Shown in pieces: positions 1-10,883 of a stretch of DNA of 64,000 bases. How positions within the stretch are numbered: the stretch's first letter is position 1; the number at the start of each line of letters is the position of its first letter. This DNA is from Erythrophleum ivorense (taxonomy: Eukaryota > Streptophyta > Magnoliopsida > Fabales > Fabaceae). The stretch spans positions 744,001 through 808,000 of the forward strand of contig JAIUCV010000230.1 of NCBI GenBank assembly GCA_026724425.1, read 5' to 3'. Made by a program: the position numbers and the translations under genes. The notes under the pieces are model-generated. The model was not told the DNA's origin. It worked only from the letters and a program-made list of their open reading frames with translations, and made no database searches.

Positions 1-1401
1 CATATGAAAGCACTACACATGGTCACATATATGCACAAAATCTTTGTGTTTACTGGCTACACTGATTTTGCCTCTGTGTCGTATTAAAAAAACACTGCAT
101 TTCTGGACAAATTTTCTATGTTTTATTTCTTTGCATATTGCGATTCTTTTTTTATGTATGAAAATGCTACATATGACCAAATTTCTGCCCAAAGTTCTTA
201 GGTTAAATTGCTGCTTGCATCTAACTTCGTTTAGGGTAAAAATTACTGCATATACTGCACTTGACTTACTCTAAATACTGTATATCTGCATTCATCCATT
301 GCATTTATTTATTTATTTTAAATCTTCTTAGAGTTTTGCTGTGTGGGACTTGTAAGTCCCCGTAGGTACACAGGGTTATAACTGGCAGGCCTTGTGTAAC
401 AATGAGTTTTTGCAGGTATTGATCCTAGTTAGGGTGTGTATTTTTTTTAAATGGAAATTAAAATTTAAATAAAAAAATATTATTTTTAAAAATTGATAAA
501 AAAAAAGAAAAGAAAAGAAAAATGAAGAGAGCAACAGAATTAAATTAATTGAGTTTTACAAATTAAAACATATCAACCAATTATAAGTTCATTTTATTTG
601 TGGAATGAAATTAATATTCATTTTCTTTTTTTTTTCATAAAAATAATTGACAAAAAAAACACCAATCAAATAACACTAGTTTTCTATCTTTCAAAATGTG
701 GATTTTGATCTCTTTTAATAGAGTATGTAAGCTCTAAACTTTTATCCTAAATCAAGTCTATCCCTTGTAAGTATACATTTTATTTATTTATTTTCTTTAA
801 TTATTATCCTTTTCTTATTTCTTTTTGCACATGTTTATAAAGGGTAATTAAAATAAGACCTAGGCCATATTCTCAAAACTTTTGCATGATTAGTTTAGGG
901 TCACTATTCCTATAAAGAAATGTTATGGGGTGACCAGTACTTTTCCTATACTTAAACAGACTTTGAATCCCTCTTTGTTCTTGGAGACCTCCTTTCCATT
1001 TTCTTTCAAAAAGGTTTTCCAAAATTTACTTTTTAAAATTTCTATGGTGACTCCAATAAATTTGTTTTCAAAATTAATTTTGAAAATCATTTTTCTTTCT
1101 TTTTCTTTTGTGTCATTTGCATCACGCTTGACCCTTCGATGAGTTGTCAATATGACAACATATTTCACCTAAATTTTATTAGAATTGGTCTTTCCAAAAT
1201 AAGGAGAATTTGAGGCAAAAGAAGAGTTAGTTATGAGTTGTCCCAAAAAAGTAAAAACAAAATAATGATAAGAGTAATAATAATGAGTGTGAATGAGTAA
1301 TTTTAAAACTTTCTTTTTATTTTCATTCTCCTACCTTACATTTCATCCAAACAAAAAGAGCTAAAAGTATTTTCTATTTTCTCATTTTTCTCTCTTCTTG
1401 C

Positions 1402-1456
<55 letters not shown>

Positions 1457-1679
1457 TATAAAATTTTCAAACAAAGATATGCATAACGTGGGTATTTTCA
1501 TAAAATCAAGAAGTAGGAGGAATTAATCTATACTTCCCTGTCCACTAGAAGGTTTAAATTATGTTGTATGTATGAATATTTTATAGTAGATTCTTGAAGA
1601 TATATACATATATATACATATATGTTGTGTTGATGTTTTATGGTTTTTGTTTTTATTTTTTTGGTTGATTTGTTGTTAG
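1..1679. other. AT-rich non-coding stretch; right part is a relic of intron 1 of the MYND-RING family
   Basis: No coding exon is recognisable here. The right part, from about 1280, resembles the end of intron 1 in unit B (about 17,280-17,590) and in unit H (61,720-62,040): a T-rich block, a phrase like 'gaatgagtaatttt', then a run leading to the second MYND exon. Exon 1 of unit A is not visible, so it is either lost or lies left of the window. The block at about 920-1170 gives open frames on both strands, but they are low-complexity Phe/Lys-rich shadows without recognisable domains. Confidence 0.5.
1407..1453. repeat. (TC)n microsatellite
   Basis: An uninterrupted TC dinucleotide run of about 47 bases lies in what corresponds to intron 1 of unit A. 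A second long TC run occurs at 47,582-47,645. Confidence 0.95.
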
Positions 1680-1809
1680 TTATGGGTCATGTCAAATAAG
1701 ACACTGGGTACATGGGCATAAAAATGAATGCATTGAGACAAAGGTGGCAAAAGATGATCAAGTATTAAGACCTGGTAAAGCCTCTAAACTCATTGACCAG
1801 CATGAAAAG
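1680..1809 (+). CDS. Unit A exon: second half of MYND zinc finger
   Basis: The exon follows the acceptor TTGTTAG and ends before GTAATG. If the upstream exon ends with TG as in unit B, the first base completes a Cys codon. The translation then carries C-x3-CQ-x2-HW-x4-HK-x2-EC, the C-terminal half of a MYND finger, followed by a charged tail. Unit B has an intron (after 17,749) at the point where this exon simply reads on, so the two copies differ in gene structure here. The exon is open throughout 43 codons. Confidence 0.65.
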
Positions 1810-3049
1810 GTAATGCTATTATCATTAAATTGTTTTTAACATAAACTATAAGAAGAATTTTTTTTTAAATTTAAAGTTTAACCTAAAAGTATAAGGAGAT
1901 TAATGTGATTTTATAAATGATAAAAGGGTGTAATTTTATCTAAAAAAAAAAACTATTGTCAAATCCAAGTTGGAGTTACAACTGGCTCAACACTCAATGG
2001 ATTCAGATGAACCTGTTAATCTTCTCTCCATTGATTGGTGTTTCTCTTCTTTTATAAAATAAATGAATTATGTTCAATGATAAGAAAAATAATGGTGATT
2101 TACCATAGAATATTATGGGTTAGATAATGTAATAAAAATTGATTTGATACATTGGTAACATATTGGAGGCTTGCAGGAGAGTTATTTTTAGCCGACCAAT
2201 GACGAAGCAAATCAACCCAGGAATGATAAACAACCTTTAATGATGGCGATATCAACAACTATGATTAGCCTGCTTTTTCAAGGGAAGAGTTTTCTTTGTC
2301 TTTAGGATCTTCTTTAGGTGGCAAGGCAACAACTTTATTCTTTTAAAGATTTTACCCTACATGCAAATTCCAAATTTTGGTTCCTTTCTAACTTGTAATT
2401 TTCAAGTAAAATATTCTCCTCTTCCCTGTTAATAGACATTAGTCATATGTAACGGGACTAATGACTATTTGTAGTAGTATGCTTTCAATCTAATAAAAAG
2501 TACAAAAATAATAAAAATATATAAAAATGAGGATAAGACAATGATAATTAGATCATTTTTAAAGTTGCTTGTTATCTTTTTTTTTTTTATCATGTATCTT
2601 TTAATAATAATATATATGAAGATATTTTAGTCAAAACAATGACAATGGTATGATCTTGACTATACTAGAATGGTGGGAAAACAATATAATTTTACTCTTA
2701 ATTTTTCATTTCTTCATTGACTTTTTAGTCATCTCTGTGTCTTTTCTTGGCTAGCTGTTGTGAAAAAAGGAACCACCAATCGCAAGCTTTTGATTGAAAG
2801 TTCTGAGGTATTATTGACACAAGAAGTTAGTTAGGACACTATCTAATAAGAAATAGTAGTTTGATGTTTTAACTTATCTAAGAATTAATGTAGGAAGTTA
2901 CTAAGAAGGCCTTTGAGCATAATGAGGAAATTGTGAGATATCTTGAGGAAGAGTTAGTGAAGTCCAAGTAAAGTTCTCCTTTGTTACTAATCTTCATGTT
3001 CAATTTGTAAGCATTAATGCTTGTAATGAAAACTTGAGTTTAGGATCAC

Positions 3050-3288
3050 TGTTGGGTATACTGACATACATCTTCTAGCATCTTGAATACTACATCAAGT
3101 AGAATGGGTTGGAAGTGAGATTGTTTATGTATATAAAGAGGGCTTCTACAGTTATATTATGTATTTTGTATCATTCAGTCTCAATAATATAAATTTTTTT
3201 CCCTGCCTGTGAACGTTGGTCACATTGGCCAAACCACGTTAATTTTCTGTGTTTTTTTTTACTTTCCTAATACCGCCAATTCACAACA
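3050..3288 (+). repeat. 5' LTR of the Copia element
   Basis: Bounded by TGTTG and CAACA and aligned to 7389-7634. It contains a TATA-like GTATATAAAGA near 3131 and ends two bases before the primer-binding site. The first 50 bases align poorly with the 3' LTR; the rest aligns well, with many transitions. Confidence 0.85.
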
Positions 3289-3290
3289 AT

Positions 3291-3302
3291 TGGTATTAGA
3301 GC
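3291..3302 (+). other. Copia primer-binding site (initiator Met tRNA)
   Basis: TGGTATTAGAGC lies two bases after the 5' LTR. The usual plant Copia site is TGGTATCAGAGC, complementary to the 3' end of initiator tRNA-Met; there is one C-to-T change. Confidence 0.9.
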
Positions 3303-3369
3303 TAGATTCCTTGGTTCAGATCCAAGGTGTTTGGCTAGATTTTTGGCTTAAGTTTTTTTTTAAAAAAAG

Positions 3370-4108
3370 ATGGCGTCTTACAAATTCAATATTGAGAAAT
3401 TCAATAGGTCGAATGATTTCACATTATGGAAGGTGAAAATGCGAGCAATTCTAATTCAGCAAGGGTACATAGCGGCGATAGATGGAGAGGGAAGGTTGCT
3501 CAAGAGTTTAAAAGCAGAGGAAATGGTAGAGATTTTTAGCGAAGGCTCATAGCGCCATTCTATTGAATTTGATGAATGAGGTCTTAAGGGAGGTTATAGA
3601 CAAGATTTTTGCGGCTTCGTTATGGAAGAAATTAGAAAACAAGTACCAGAAGAAATCTCTGACGAATCGGTTATATCAGAAGCAGTGGTTATATACCTTC
3701 AGGATGTCAGAAAGTACACTAGTAAGAGATCATATTAACAATTTTAACCGAATTATTTTATATCTTCAAGGGGTCGGGGTTTAAATTGAGGAAGAAAACT
3801 AGGCAATAATTCTTTTATGCTCGTTGCCTAATTTATATGAAAACTTTGTTGACACGATGCTTTATGGGAGAGACATTATCTCGGTTGGTGATGTAAATGA
3901 TGCTTTACTATCAAAGGAACTAAAGAGGAGGGTATCTAGGTCCAGTGAGAAAGTATCAGATATAGGTTTAGTAGTGATTATAGGTAAGAGCAAGGAGAAG
4001 GATGAAGGTAATCAAAGTAAGTCCCGTTCGAAGTCAAGGTCCAAGGGGCAACTACGGTGCTTTAAGTGTAAGGAAAAGGGACATTTCAAGAAGGATTGTC
4101 CACAATGA
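3370..4108 (+). pseudogene. Copia gag, broken
   Basis: It starts at an ATG 68 bases after the primer site, with a Copia gag N-terminus: a block of the form K-F-N...F-x-L-W-K-x-K-M-R-A-x-L-I-Q-Q. It continues through stops near 3550 and 3782 into a block ending in a CCHC zinc knuckle (C-x2-C-x4-H-x4-C) at about 4059-4103, preceded by an Arg/Ser/Lys-rich stretch. It would have formed the capsid of the virus-like particle. Stops and frame changes make it non-functional. Confidence 0.85.
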
Positions 4109-4155
4109 AAAAAAGGAAACAATTAGAATGAATCAAATGGAAGGCAAGTGCCTCA

Positions 4156-5621
4156 GTGGTTCAAGACAGTTCAGATGAGGGTGATGGTGGAGATGTTCTG
4201 ACGGTTAGTATTTCAAATTCTGCAAATACCTGGGTCATGGATACTGGAGCTTTTTATCACATGACTTTCACAAATGAGCTCTTTAGTTCTTTTAAGGAGT
4301 GGAAAGGCAGTGTAAAGTTAGGAGATGATCAAGAACTTAGTGTTGAAGGTAGTGGGTCAGCACAAGTAAAAATGTTTGATGTATAGTTAGAACATTTGAT
4401 GCATGGTATGTTCATGGGCTATGAAAAAATTTAATGTCTGTGGGTGCCTTGGACAAGCAAGGATACAATTTTTTTGGCGAAGGTAGACAAGTGAAGGTTT
4501 CTAGAGGTGCTTTGGTAGTGATGAAGGGTAGACTTCAGCATGGGGTTTATATACTCATTGGAAACTCTGTAATGGGCACTGTGGCAATTTCTAGTTTTTT
4601 GGAGAAGAACAATGATCAAACAAAGTTATAGCATCGACAACTAGGGTATATGAGTGAGAAAGGACTAGCAGTGTTGCGAAAGCAAGGGTTGCTAGAGGGC
4701 GTGGAAACTGAAAAGTTGAAGTTTTGTAAAACTTGTGTTAAGGGCAAGCAACGCAGAGTCAAGTTTAGTTCGGGAAAGTATACCTCCACTGATATCCTTG
4801 AATATATACATTCAGATTTGTGGGGTCCTTTTCCAATTGAGTCTCATGGAGGGTACAGATACTTTGCGACATTTATTGATGACTACTCCAAAAAAGTGTA
4901 GGTGTATTTTTTGAAGAAGAAGGATAAGGTGTTTGGAAAGTTCAAGGAGTGAAAAATTATGATTGAGAAGCGTACTAGGAAGCAAGTCAAGACATTCAGA
5001 ACTGATAATGGGTTGGAGTTCTGCAATACACCATTTGATGAGTTCTGTAAGAAAGAAGGTATAGTGAGACACCACACTGTACGACGCACACCATAATAAA
5101 ATGGTGTAGCAAAGTGGATGAACTAAACACTTTTGCAGTGCCCAAAATGTATGTAGCTGAGTGCTAATCTTTCTAAATAATTTTAGGTTAAAGCAGTTAA
5201 CACTGCAACCTATCTAGTAAATAGATCTCCATCAACTGCAATTGATCTGAAGACTCCACAAGAGGTGTGGTACGGTACACATTTGGACTACTCTGGTTTG
5301 AAAATATTTGGGTGCCCGGCATACACTCATGTGAATGATGGTAAATTGGAGGCGATGGCAATCAAGTATATATTTCTAGGGTATGCAACTGATATAAAGG
5401 GGTATAGACTATGGTGTACGGAATATGATAGGACCCCGAGATTCAGTATTAGTAGAAATGTGACGTTTGATGAATCTGCTATGTTCAACCAGAATGAGGA
5501 ACTTAATAATCTTGTAAGAAAAGATCTGAGTGCTAATCAGAAGATGGAGTTTGAGGTGGAGATCTCAAGGACAAATAAAAGCTCTATAGACCAATATGAA
5601 GATTTACAGGAAGAGCAGTAG
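4156..5621 (+). pseudogene. Copia protease and integrase, broken
   Basis: The aspartic protease block at about 4225-4385 has W-V-M-D-T-G-A, the active-site D-T/S-G. The GAG-pre-integrase zinc region around 4628-4760 keeps H-R-Q-L-G and C-x2-C, but the Trp/His start has become a stop. The integrase core shows the first Asp in H-S-D-L-W-G-P (about 4810) and the second in T-D-N-G (about 5000). The catalytic Glu context N-G-V-A-E reads N-G-V-A-K near 5100 (GAA to AAA). The C-terminal integrase part, 5265-5621, is an open stretch of 118 codons without core catalytic residues. Confidence 0.85.
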
Positions 5622-5807
5622 AGTATAGAAACAAGGAGAGAAAGAAGAGAAAATAGAAGACTTGTCAAGTATGCAGACTGTGTGAATTTTGTTGATACTA
5701 ACCCTGTTGCATATGCACTAGTGGTGGCAGAAAGCATTGATGCTGAGAAGCCACAATCCTACAAGAAGGCGGTCCAAAATAAGGAGACAACTGATTGATT
5801 ACTAGTT

Positions 5808-6536
5808 ATGAATGAGAAAATGCAGTCCCTATCAAAGAATGAGGCTTGGGAGCTGGTACCTCTACCAAAAGGTGTAAAGCCTGTAGAATGCAAATGGGTG
5901 TACAAGAAGAAGAAAGGGATTCCTGAAGTTGAGCCAATAAGGTTCAAGATAAGACTTGTAGTAAAAGCGTTCTCACAAAAGGAGGGCATAGACTACCATA
6001 AAGTATTCTCTTCAGTTGTGAAGTATAAGACCATTTAGGTTCTTTTAGCCATAACAAGTGCGTTTGATTTAGAGTTAAAGCAACTTGATGTAAAGATGGC
6101 GTTCTTACATAGGAATCTAGAAGAGGACATCTACATGACTCAGCCTGAGAGGTTTCAAAATCCTAAAAAAAGGGAATATGTTTACTTGTTGAAGAAGTCC
6201 TTGTATGGCTTAAAACGGTCACTCAGGCAGTGGTACAAGAGGTTTAATGCTTTCATGGTTTTTAAAAAATTTACTCATAACCCGTTTGATAGCTGTGTGT
6301 ATTCCAGAAAGTTGTTAAATGATTCTTGGATCTACTTGTTGCTATACGTGGATGATATGTTGATAGCGACAAATAACAAGGCTGAAATCAACAGGTTAAA
6401 AAGGTTACTGAGTAGTGAATTTGAGATGAAAGATCTGGGTGTAGCCAAGAAAATCTTAAGCATGGAAATCTGGAGGGATCGAAAAGTACACCGATTGTAT
6501 ATGTCACAACAGAAGTATATTGAGAAAGTGTTGTGA
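5808..6536 (+). pseudogene. Copia reverse transcriptase, broken
   Basis: The RVT_2 family start (N-E-A-W-E-L-V-P, then C-K-W-V-Y-K-x-K) is at 5838-5920. The palm motif Y-V-D-D-M appears near 6345-6360, so the catalytic Asp pair is still present. Stops at 6036-6038 and 6534-6536 break the frame. Confidence 0.9.
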
Positions 6537-6545
6537 TCTTTTCAG

Positions 6546-7310
6546 ATGTATCAAGCTAAGCCTGTGAGTACCCCATTGGCAGCACATTTTAGATCGGATG
6601 TTAGTACACTACTGAGTACAGATAAAGAGAAAGACTATATGAGTGGGGTCCCTTATGCTAGTGCAATTGGGAGTTTGATGTATGCGATGGTATGCACAAG
6701 ACCAGACTTAGCCTATGCAGTTAGTATTATGAGAAGGTTCATGAGAAATCCAAGGAAGACTCACTGGAAAGCAATAAAGTGAATCATGTGATACTTGAGA
6801 GGTACAGTTGATGTTTGTCTAATTTATGATACTGATGGATTTGCTAGTGGATTGGTAGGTTATACAGATTTAGATTATGATAAAGACCTTATGAGGCAGA
6901 GATCATTAACATGTTATATCTTCACCCTGTATGGATGTGCTGTTAGCTGGAAAGCAACTTTGCAGTCTATAGTTGTTTTGTCAACCACTGAGGCAGAGTA
7001 CATGTCCTTGACCGAGGGAGTGAAAGAAGCAATGTGATTACATGGCTTGATTGGAAGTTTGGGATTGAAAGTTCAAATGCCTGAGGTGTATTGTGACAAT
7101 CAAAGTGCATTGAGCTTGACAAAGAATCCATTCTACCCATAAAAGGTCCAAGTATATAAATGTCAGATTGAATTTCATCAGGGATGCCTTGAAAATAAGG
7201 TGGTGACCATAGAGAAGATACTAATAGCAGAGAATCTAGCAGACATGTTGACAAAACCATTGCTTGTTAATAAGTTCAGGCATAGCTTGGACCTAGTGCG
7301 AATATAAATA
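6546..7310 (+). pseudogene. Copia RNase H, broken
   Basis: Recognised by G-S-L-M-Y-A...T-R-P-D-L-A-Y-A-V (about 6670-6725), the Y-T-D-L-D block near 6860 and S-T-T-E-A-E-Y near 6980-7005, followed by the typical C-D-N-Q-S-A-L at about 7090. Several Trp codons have become stops. Confidence 0.88.
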
Positions 7311-7375
7311 GCATGAGGCCCTACGGGGTGTAATGGCAGAGAGATGATCGAATCAGACGTCTGGAGATTTTAAGT

Positions 7376-7388
7376 CAAGGTGGAGAAT
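7376..7388 (+). other. Copia polypurine tract
   Basis: A purine-rich stretch (AAGGTGGAGAAT) sits directly before the 3' LTR, where plus-strand priming is expected. Confidence 0.75.
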
Positions 7389-7634
7389 TGTGATGATACA
7401 TTCAAATCTCAAAACCCAAGTCCCACATTGAGTATAATTGGGTTGGGAGTGGGATTGTTTATGTATATAAAGAGGGCTTCTACAGTTATACTGTGTACCT
7501 TGTATCATTTAGTCTTAATAGTGTAAAGTTTTTCTTGCTGCCCGTAGACGCAGGTCACATTGGCTTAACCACGTTAATTTTCTGTGTCATTCTTTATTTT
7601 TTCTTTAATTTTCTAATACTGCCAATTCACAACA
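7389..7634 (+). repeat. 3' LTR of the Copia element
   Basis: It begins TGTGATGATAC, ends CAACA, and aligns with 3050-3288 over most of its length, including the TATA-like box near 7463. Confidence 0.85.
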
Positions 7635-8170
7635 CATTTAAACTAAAAATTTAAACTATTAAGCAAAGGCTTATAAAAAATTTTATTGTAATATAATAAT
7701 AGACTATAGGGAAACAAGTTAATGTTCATTGGGAAGAAAAATTCTATTCTATTTATAGTGTATCGATATCTTATTGATTTGATCATTGGATGAAGACATC
7801 CTAGGCTATCTAACAGTTGATAACAGTGCCAAGTGCTAACCAAGCAGGGTTTATAAAGGTACATTTTTAGATACCAAAGATTTTTTCTTTTTCTCTGGTC
7901 AAAGAGATACCAAAGAGTTGCTTCATTGGAAATTGTCCATTGTATGCATGGAAATAGTTTTTGATAAAATTTACCTTGACCATGATCCCACCTTATAACA
8001 CTACATCGGTTATGCGAATCAGCAAGGGAGGCAATTCCTCACTAATCTATCATTAACACCGATTAATAAAGAACCAATTCTATTGTTATTTAACAGATTC
8101 CTCTCAATGTTAACATATTATGCCAAACATCAAGAAATTAATTTTTTATGGACAATTTGTTCATTTGCAA
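7635..8170. other. Intron of unit A, homologous to 21,950-22,400 of unit B
   Basis: No gene. The sequence right after the 3' LTR aligns with the intron before the coiled-coil exon of unit B (phrases such as AAACTATTAAG and TGTTCATTGGGAAGAAAAATTCTAT). The left flank of the Copia element aligns with unit B near 20,770-20,800, so about 1.1 kb present in unit B, including exon 21345-21450, is missing at the insertion. Confidence 0.7.
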
Positions 8171-9212
8171 AGTGAACGCACTAAGGTGAGAAGAGAGTTG
8201 CTAGAAGAGCAGGAACAAGTACAAAGGCTTAAACTGGAAGTAAAGGAGATCATAAGAAATTCTGTGAGAAAAGTTGAGGAAACAAGAGTTGCAGAGAGGA
8301 GAAAACAAGAAAATATATCCAAATGCTGGAGGTCTTTTTATTTATTTATTATTATTATTATTTTAAGTGACTTCTTAACAGATAATAACTTTTGAAGTAG
8401 AACAAGTGAACATTTATTGGAAATGATTTATTGTTTACTTTAAGAATTAAATGTAAGTACAAATAAGAACTTCACTTTAACTCCACCCATTTTAGGATTA
8501 TGCAGACGCTCAAAGCTCAAATAGCCTCGCCTCCACCCATTTGATTCCATGTCAAGAATGTTTTAAAACAAGACTAAAATTCTAAATACACTAAATCAAT
8601 GAATGTGAGTTTAGGATTTTTCAAGGAGAAAATTCAGATCTATTTTATCATTTGTCTCAAAGGGGGCACAGCATACAAAGTTGTAGATGTAAGTTGTAAC
8701 ATAATTAGTTGACATATGTAGTTCAAATTTTTGCAGATTATTATATTAAAATATGTGGTTTAATCTAATTAACTTGCAGATTGCAGAGGAAGCAAGAGAT
8801 GCAGAAAGGATAGAACAAGAAGAAAATTTTCAGATAGTGAAGGTCTGTTTTTAAGTGCCATACTTGTAGTTTCCATTAACTTATTTGAAATTTTTATGAC
8901 TTCCAAAAAAATTCATACAAATTTTATGAATGTAATACTCCTACTCTATTATTAGCACCTTTAGGTGTTGTAATATTATTACTTTATTTTCATCACTTCA
9001 TTACCATTATTTTGAATCCCTAGCTATTAATTTTATAGGGTGAATGTGCTAAACTAAAGAAAGAGTTGGAAAAAGAGCGAATCCAAAGGCTTCAGCTAGA
9101 GCAGGATGATGAAGCACAAATATCCAAGAGAAAAGTTAAAGAGATGGGTCAAGAGTTAGCCAATGCTCATAAAAATGCTGAGTATGCTACAACAAGAGCT
9201 AACCTTGCCAAG
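8171..9212 (+). pseudogene. Unit A coiled-coil exons
   Basis: Three blocks are homologous to unit B. The first, about 8171-8332, follows GCAAAG where unit B has GCAG, so its acceptor is altered, and its last codons are shifted by one base relative to unit B. The second, 8780-8842, is 21 codons between AG and GTCTGT. The third, 9039-9212, is 58 codons between TATAG and GTACTA. All are rich in Lys, Glu, Gln and Arg with Leu/Val at heptad-like spacing, so a coiled coil is expected. The third block is two codons shorter than its 60-codon relatives. Confidence 0.6.
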
Positions 9213-9779
9213 GTACTAGTTGGTGTTGGTTTTTTTTTTTAATTTTAAAATTTGTAGTATAAATTATATGGACATTCCCTAAGCTTTTTTAAAATTATAC
9301 AAATTTTTCTTTTATTTTTAAAATATACACTCCAGTCTAATTTTAATTTTTTTTAACTAAAATATCCTCCATTTACCTAAATATATAATTATGTAGTATA
9401 TCCAAATATGCACAAATAAAATTAAAAAAGAGTAGATTTTATTTTCAAATATGCACAAACAAAAAATAATAATTTTTTTCATTAAATTTAACAAAAAAAG
9501 GTATTTAGGTTAATGAAAAGTATTTTAGTCCAAAAATTTAAAATTGAATTAAAATATAGTGTAAATTTTTTTTCAGGGGAAGTCCATTTATGTTTTAAAA
9601 ATAGAGGGAAATTCATGTAATTTTAGCAAAAGTCAAGGGATCTTTGTGTAATTTACTCAAACATTTATTTAGGCTAATTAACTGCTATTTAAACTTGGAT
9701 TTGGGGAATCCTTGATTTTCCTCTAAAGGGAATTTTGAAATTCAGATGATTTATTTCCTTTTTGGTAGGTAGTCAACTT

Positions 9780-9979
9780 TGCGATTATATAGCATTTATG
9801 TGCAGCTTTTATAGCTTTTATTTTCCATGACTTTTCCCTTTTTGCTGGCCCAACATCAAGAGGATTATTATCCCATTTGTCTTGACTCTTCCCTTATAAA
9901 TAGATGTACCGATCATAAGTAAATTAATTCAGAGCAATATACGGATCTTTTCCTTCATTTTTCAACTTGGTATCATAGC
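9780..9979 (+). mobile_element. Fragment of a Copia-type LTR with primer-binding site
   Basis: TGGTATCATAGC at 9968-9979 differs by one base from the canonical plant Copia primer site. It follows a promoter-like block with CTTATAAATAG near 9893-9903, as in an LTR. No gag is recognisable downstream: homology to the unit B intron resumes at about 10,073. The fragment probably accompanied the loss of two exons from unit A. The left border is not defined. Confidence 0.5.
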
Positions 9980-10661
9980 AAAAAAATCTGATCCAAACCC
10001 TCTCTTCCTAATTTCTTCCCTGCACCACGCTTCCCTTTCTTCTCCCCTGTTTCGCTGCACTAAAATGGCCTTTCTATTTTGCATCATGTGGGTATTATTT
10101 CTTCCTCACTTTGTGCATGCCTATCTTTGTCCAATGTGTAATATAACTATGGAAGAACAGTAACTTGGAGAGGGATGAAAAAATTGCTCTATTTAGAAAC
10201 ATGTCCGAAATAGATGATGCTGAAGAATTCGTAGGGACTAATGAGCCTAAGCCCTTTGCATCAATTTCATTACCAAGTGTGATCCACCATTTGAAAGTCA
10301 AGGACAGCATATTTCCAATTGTTTCGAACGGAATCATAGAGTTGCTTTTGGCGACATTTACAATTATTGACTGAGGTGAATGCAAAATACAATTGTTGAC
10401 TAAAAGGAATCCTTAGGATAACTTCTATCTAGCTCTACGTATATATATGTTGTAGTAGAAGTTTTCATAAGAGCCCTTTTTACATTGTATTCTAAAGGAC
10501 ATTGTTATATAATGTGCCTTTTGGCACAGCACGAGGATCACAATAAACTTGGTTTCTCCAAAGATTAATCAAATGGTTAATGGCCAGTTATTTTTGGGAG
10601 CTAAACCAAATACTAAAATACAAAGTTTGAACTAAAATAATGCATTTACAATGACTTGCAG

Positions 10662-10883
10662 GCTTGTGCAATTTGCCTTACCAATAAAAATGACATGGCC
10701 TTTGGATGTGGGCACATGGTAAGCTCTACCAGAGAGATTTCACTATTTTTCCTCTTACATCATGAGAATTATGATTTTTAAATAATTTTGATGCAGACCT
10801 ATAAAGACTGTGGGTTCAGGATTTCCATTTGTCCTATATGTCGAGAGCTAATAACTAATCGTCTCAGGCTGTTTCCTGGGTGA
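10662..10883 (+). pseudogene. Unit A RGLG-type RING exons with a lost zinc ligand
   Basis: Exon 10662-10718 (19 codons) encodes C-x2-C...M-A-F-G-C-G-H-M and is followed by GTAAGC. Exon 10797-10883 begins T-Y-K-D-C-G, carries C-P-I-C-R and ends P-G-stop. The RING pattern needs Cys where Tyr stands (TAT at the second codon of the second exon); units B and D both have Cys there. Spliced, the two exons give 47 residues. The short RING and the K/N-D-M-A-F-G-C-G-H phrase match the RGLG E3 ligase family. Confidence 0.75.

Larger units (their letters stand above)
3050..7634 (+). mobile_element. Ty1/Copia LTR retrotransposon (Tork/Tnt1-like), complete in outline but coding-dead
   Basis: The element runs from a 5' LTR starting TGTTG to a 3' LTR ending CAACA, about 4.6 kb. 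The order is LTR, primer-binding site, gag with zinc knuckle, protease, integrase, reverse transcriptase, RNase H, polypurine tract, LTR, which is the Copia order because integrase precedes reverse transcriptase. The reading frame is broken by many stops, several of which sit where Trp would be expected (TGG to TGA or TAG), as methylation-driven decay produces. The two LTRs differ at many sites, so the insertion is old. It sits in an intron of unit A, between exon 2894-2967 and the coiled-coil exon at 8171. No matching 5-bp target duplication is visible (ATCAC on the left, CATTT on the right). The Tork/Tnt1 assignment rests on overall resemblance of the gag and is tentative. Confidence 0.93.
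1680..10883 (+). pseudogene. Unit A: decaying MYND / coiled-coil / RING gene copy, interrupted by a Copia element
   Basis: Exon-like blocks homologous to unit B can be followed in order: MYND second half 1680-1809; a linker exon from 2177; a small exon ending at 2807; a coiled-coil exon 2894-2967; coiled-coil exons at about 8171-8332, 8780-8842 (21 codons) and 9039-9212 (58 codons); and RING exons 10662-10718 and 10797-10883, ending in TGA. Several breaks argue against function. There is an in-frame TAG at 2189-2191. The acceptor before 2769 reads TTGTG instead of TTGTAG. The exon at 8171 has a net frameshift near its end relative to unit B. The coiled-coil exon and the 16-codon exon that precede the RING in unit B are missing. 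The fifth zinc ligand of the RING is Tyr. A Copia element fills 3050-7634. Part of the locus could still be transcribed, but a full-length product is unlikely. Confidence 0.7.

Noticed and set aside
44..274. Open frame of 76 codons at the left edge
   Set aside because: Low-complexity Leu/Phe/Cys-rich translation without domain, splice support or homology to other copies.
923..1168. Overlapping open frames of 70-81 codons on both strands
   Set aside because: They mirror each other over a TTT/AAA-rich block and show no protein pattern.
4431..5089. Minus-strand open frames inside the Copia element
   Set aside because: They are shadows of the protease-integrase coding strand.
10095..10385. Open frames on both strands before the RING exons of unit A
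   Set aside because: The block is intron sequence conserved in units B, C and E, where it is full of stops.
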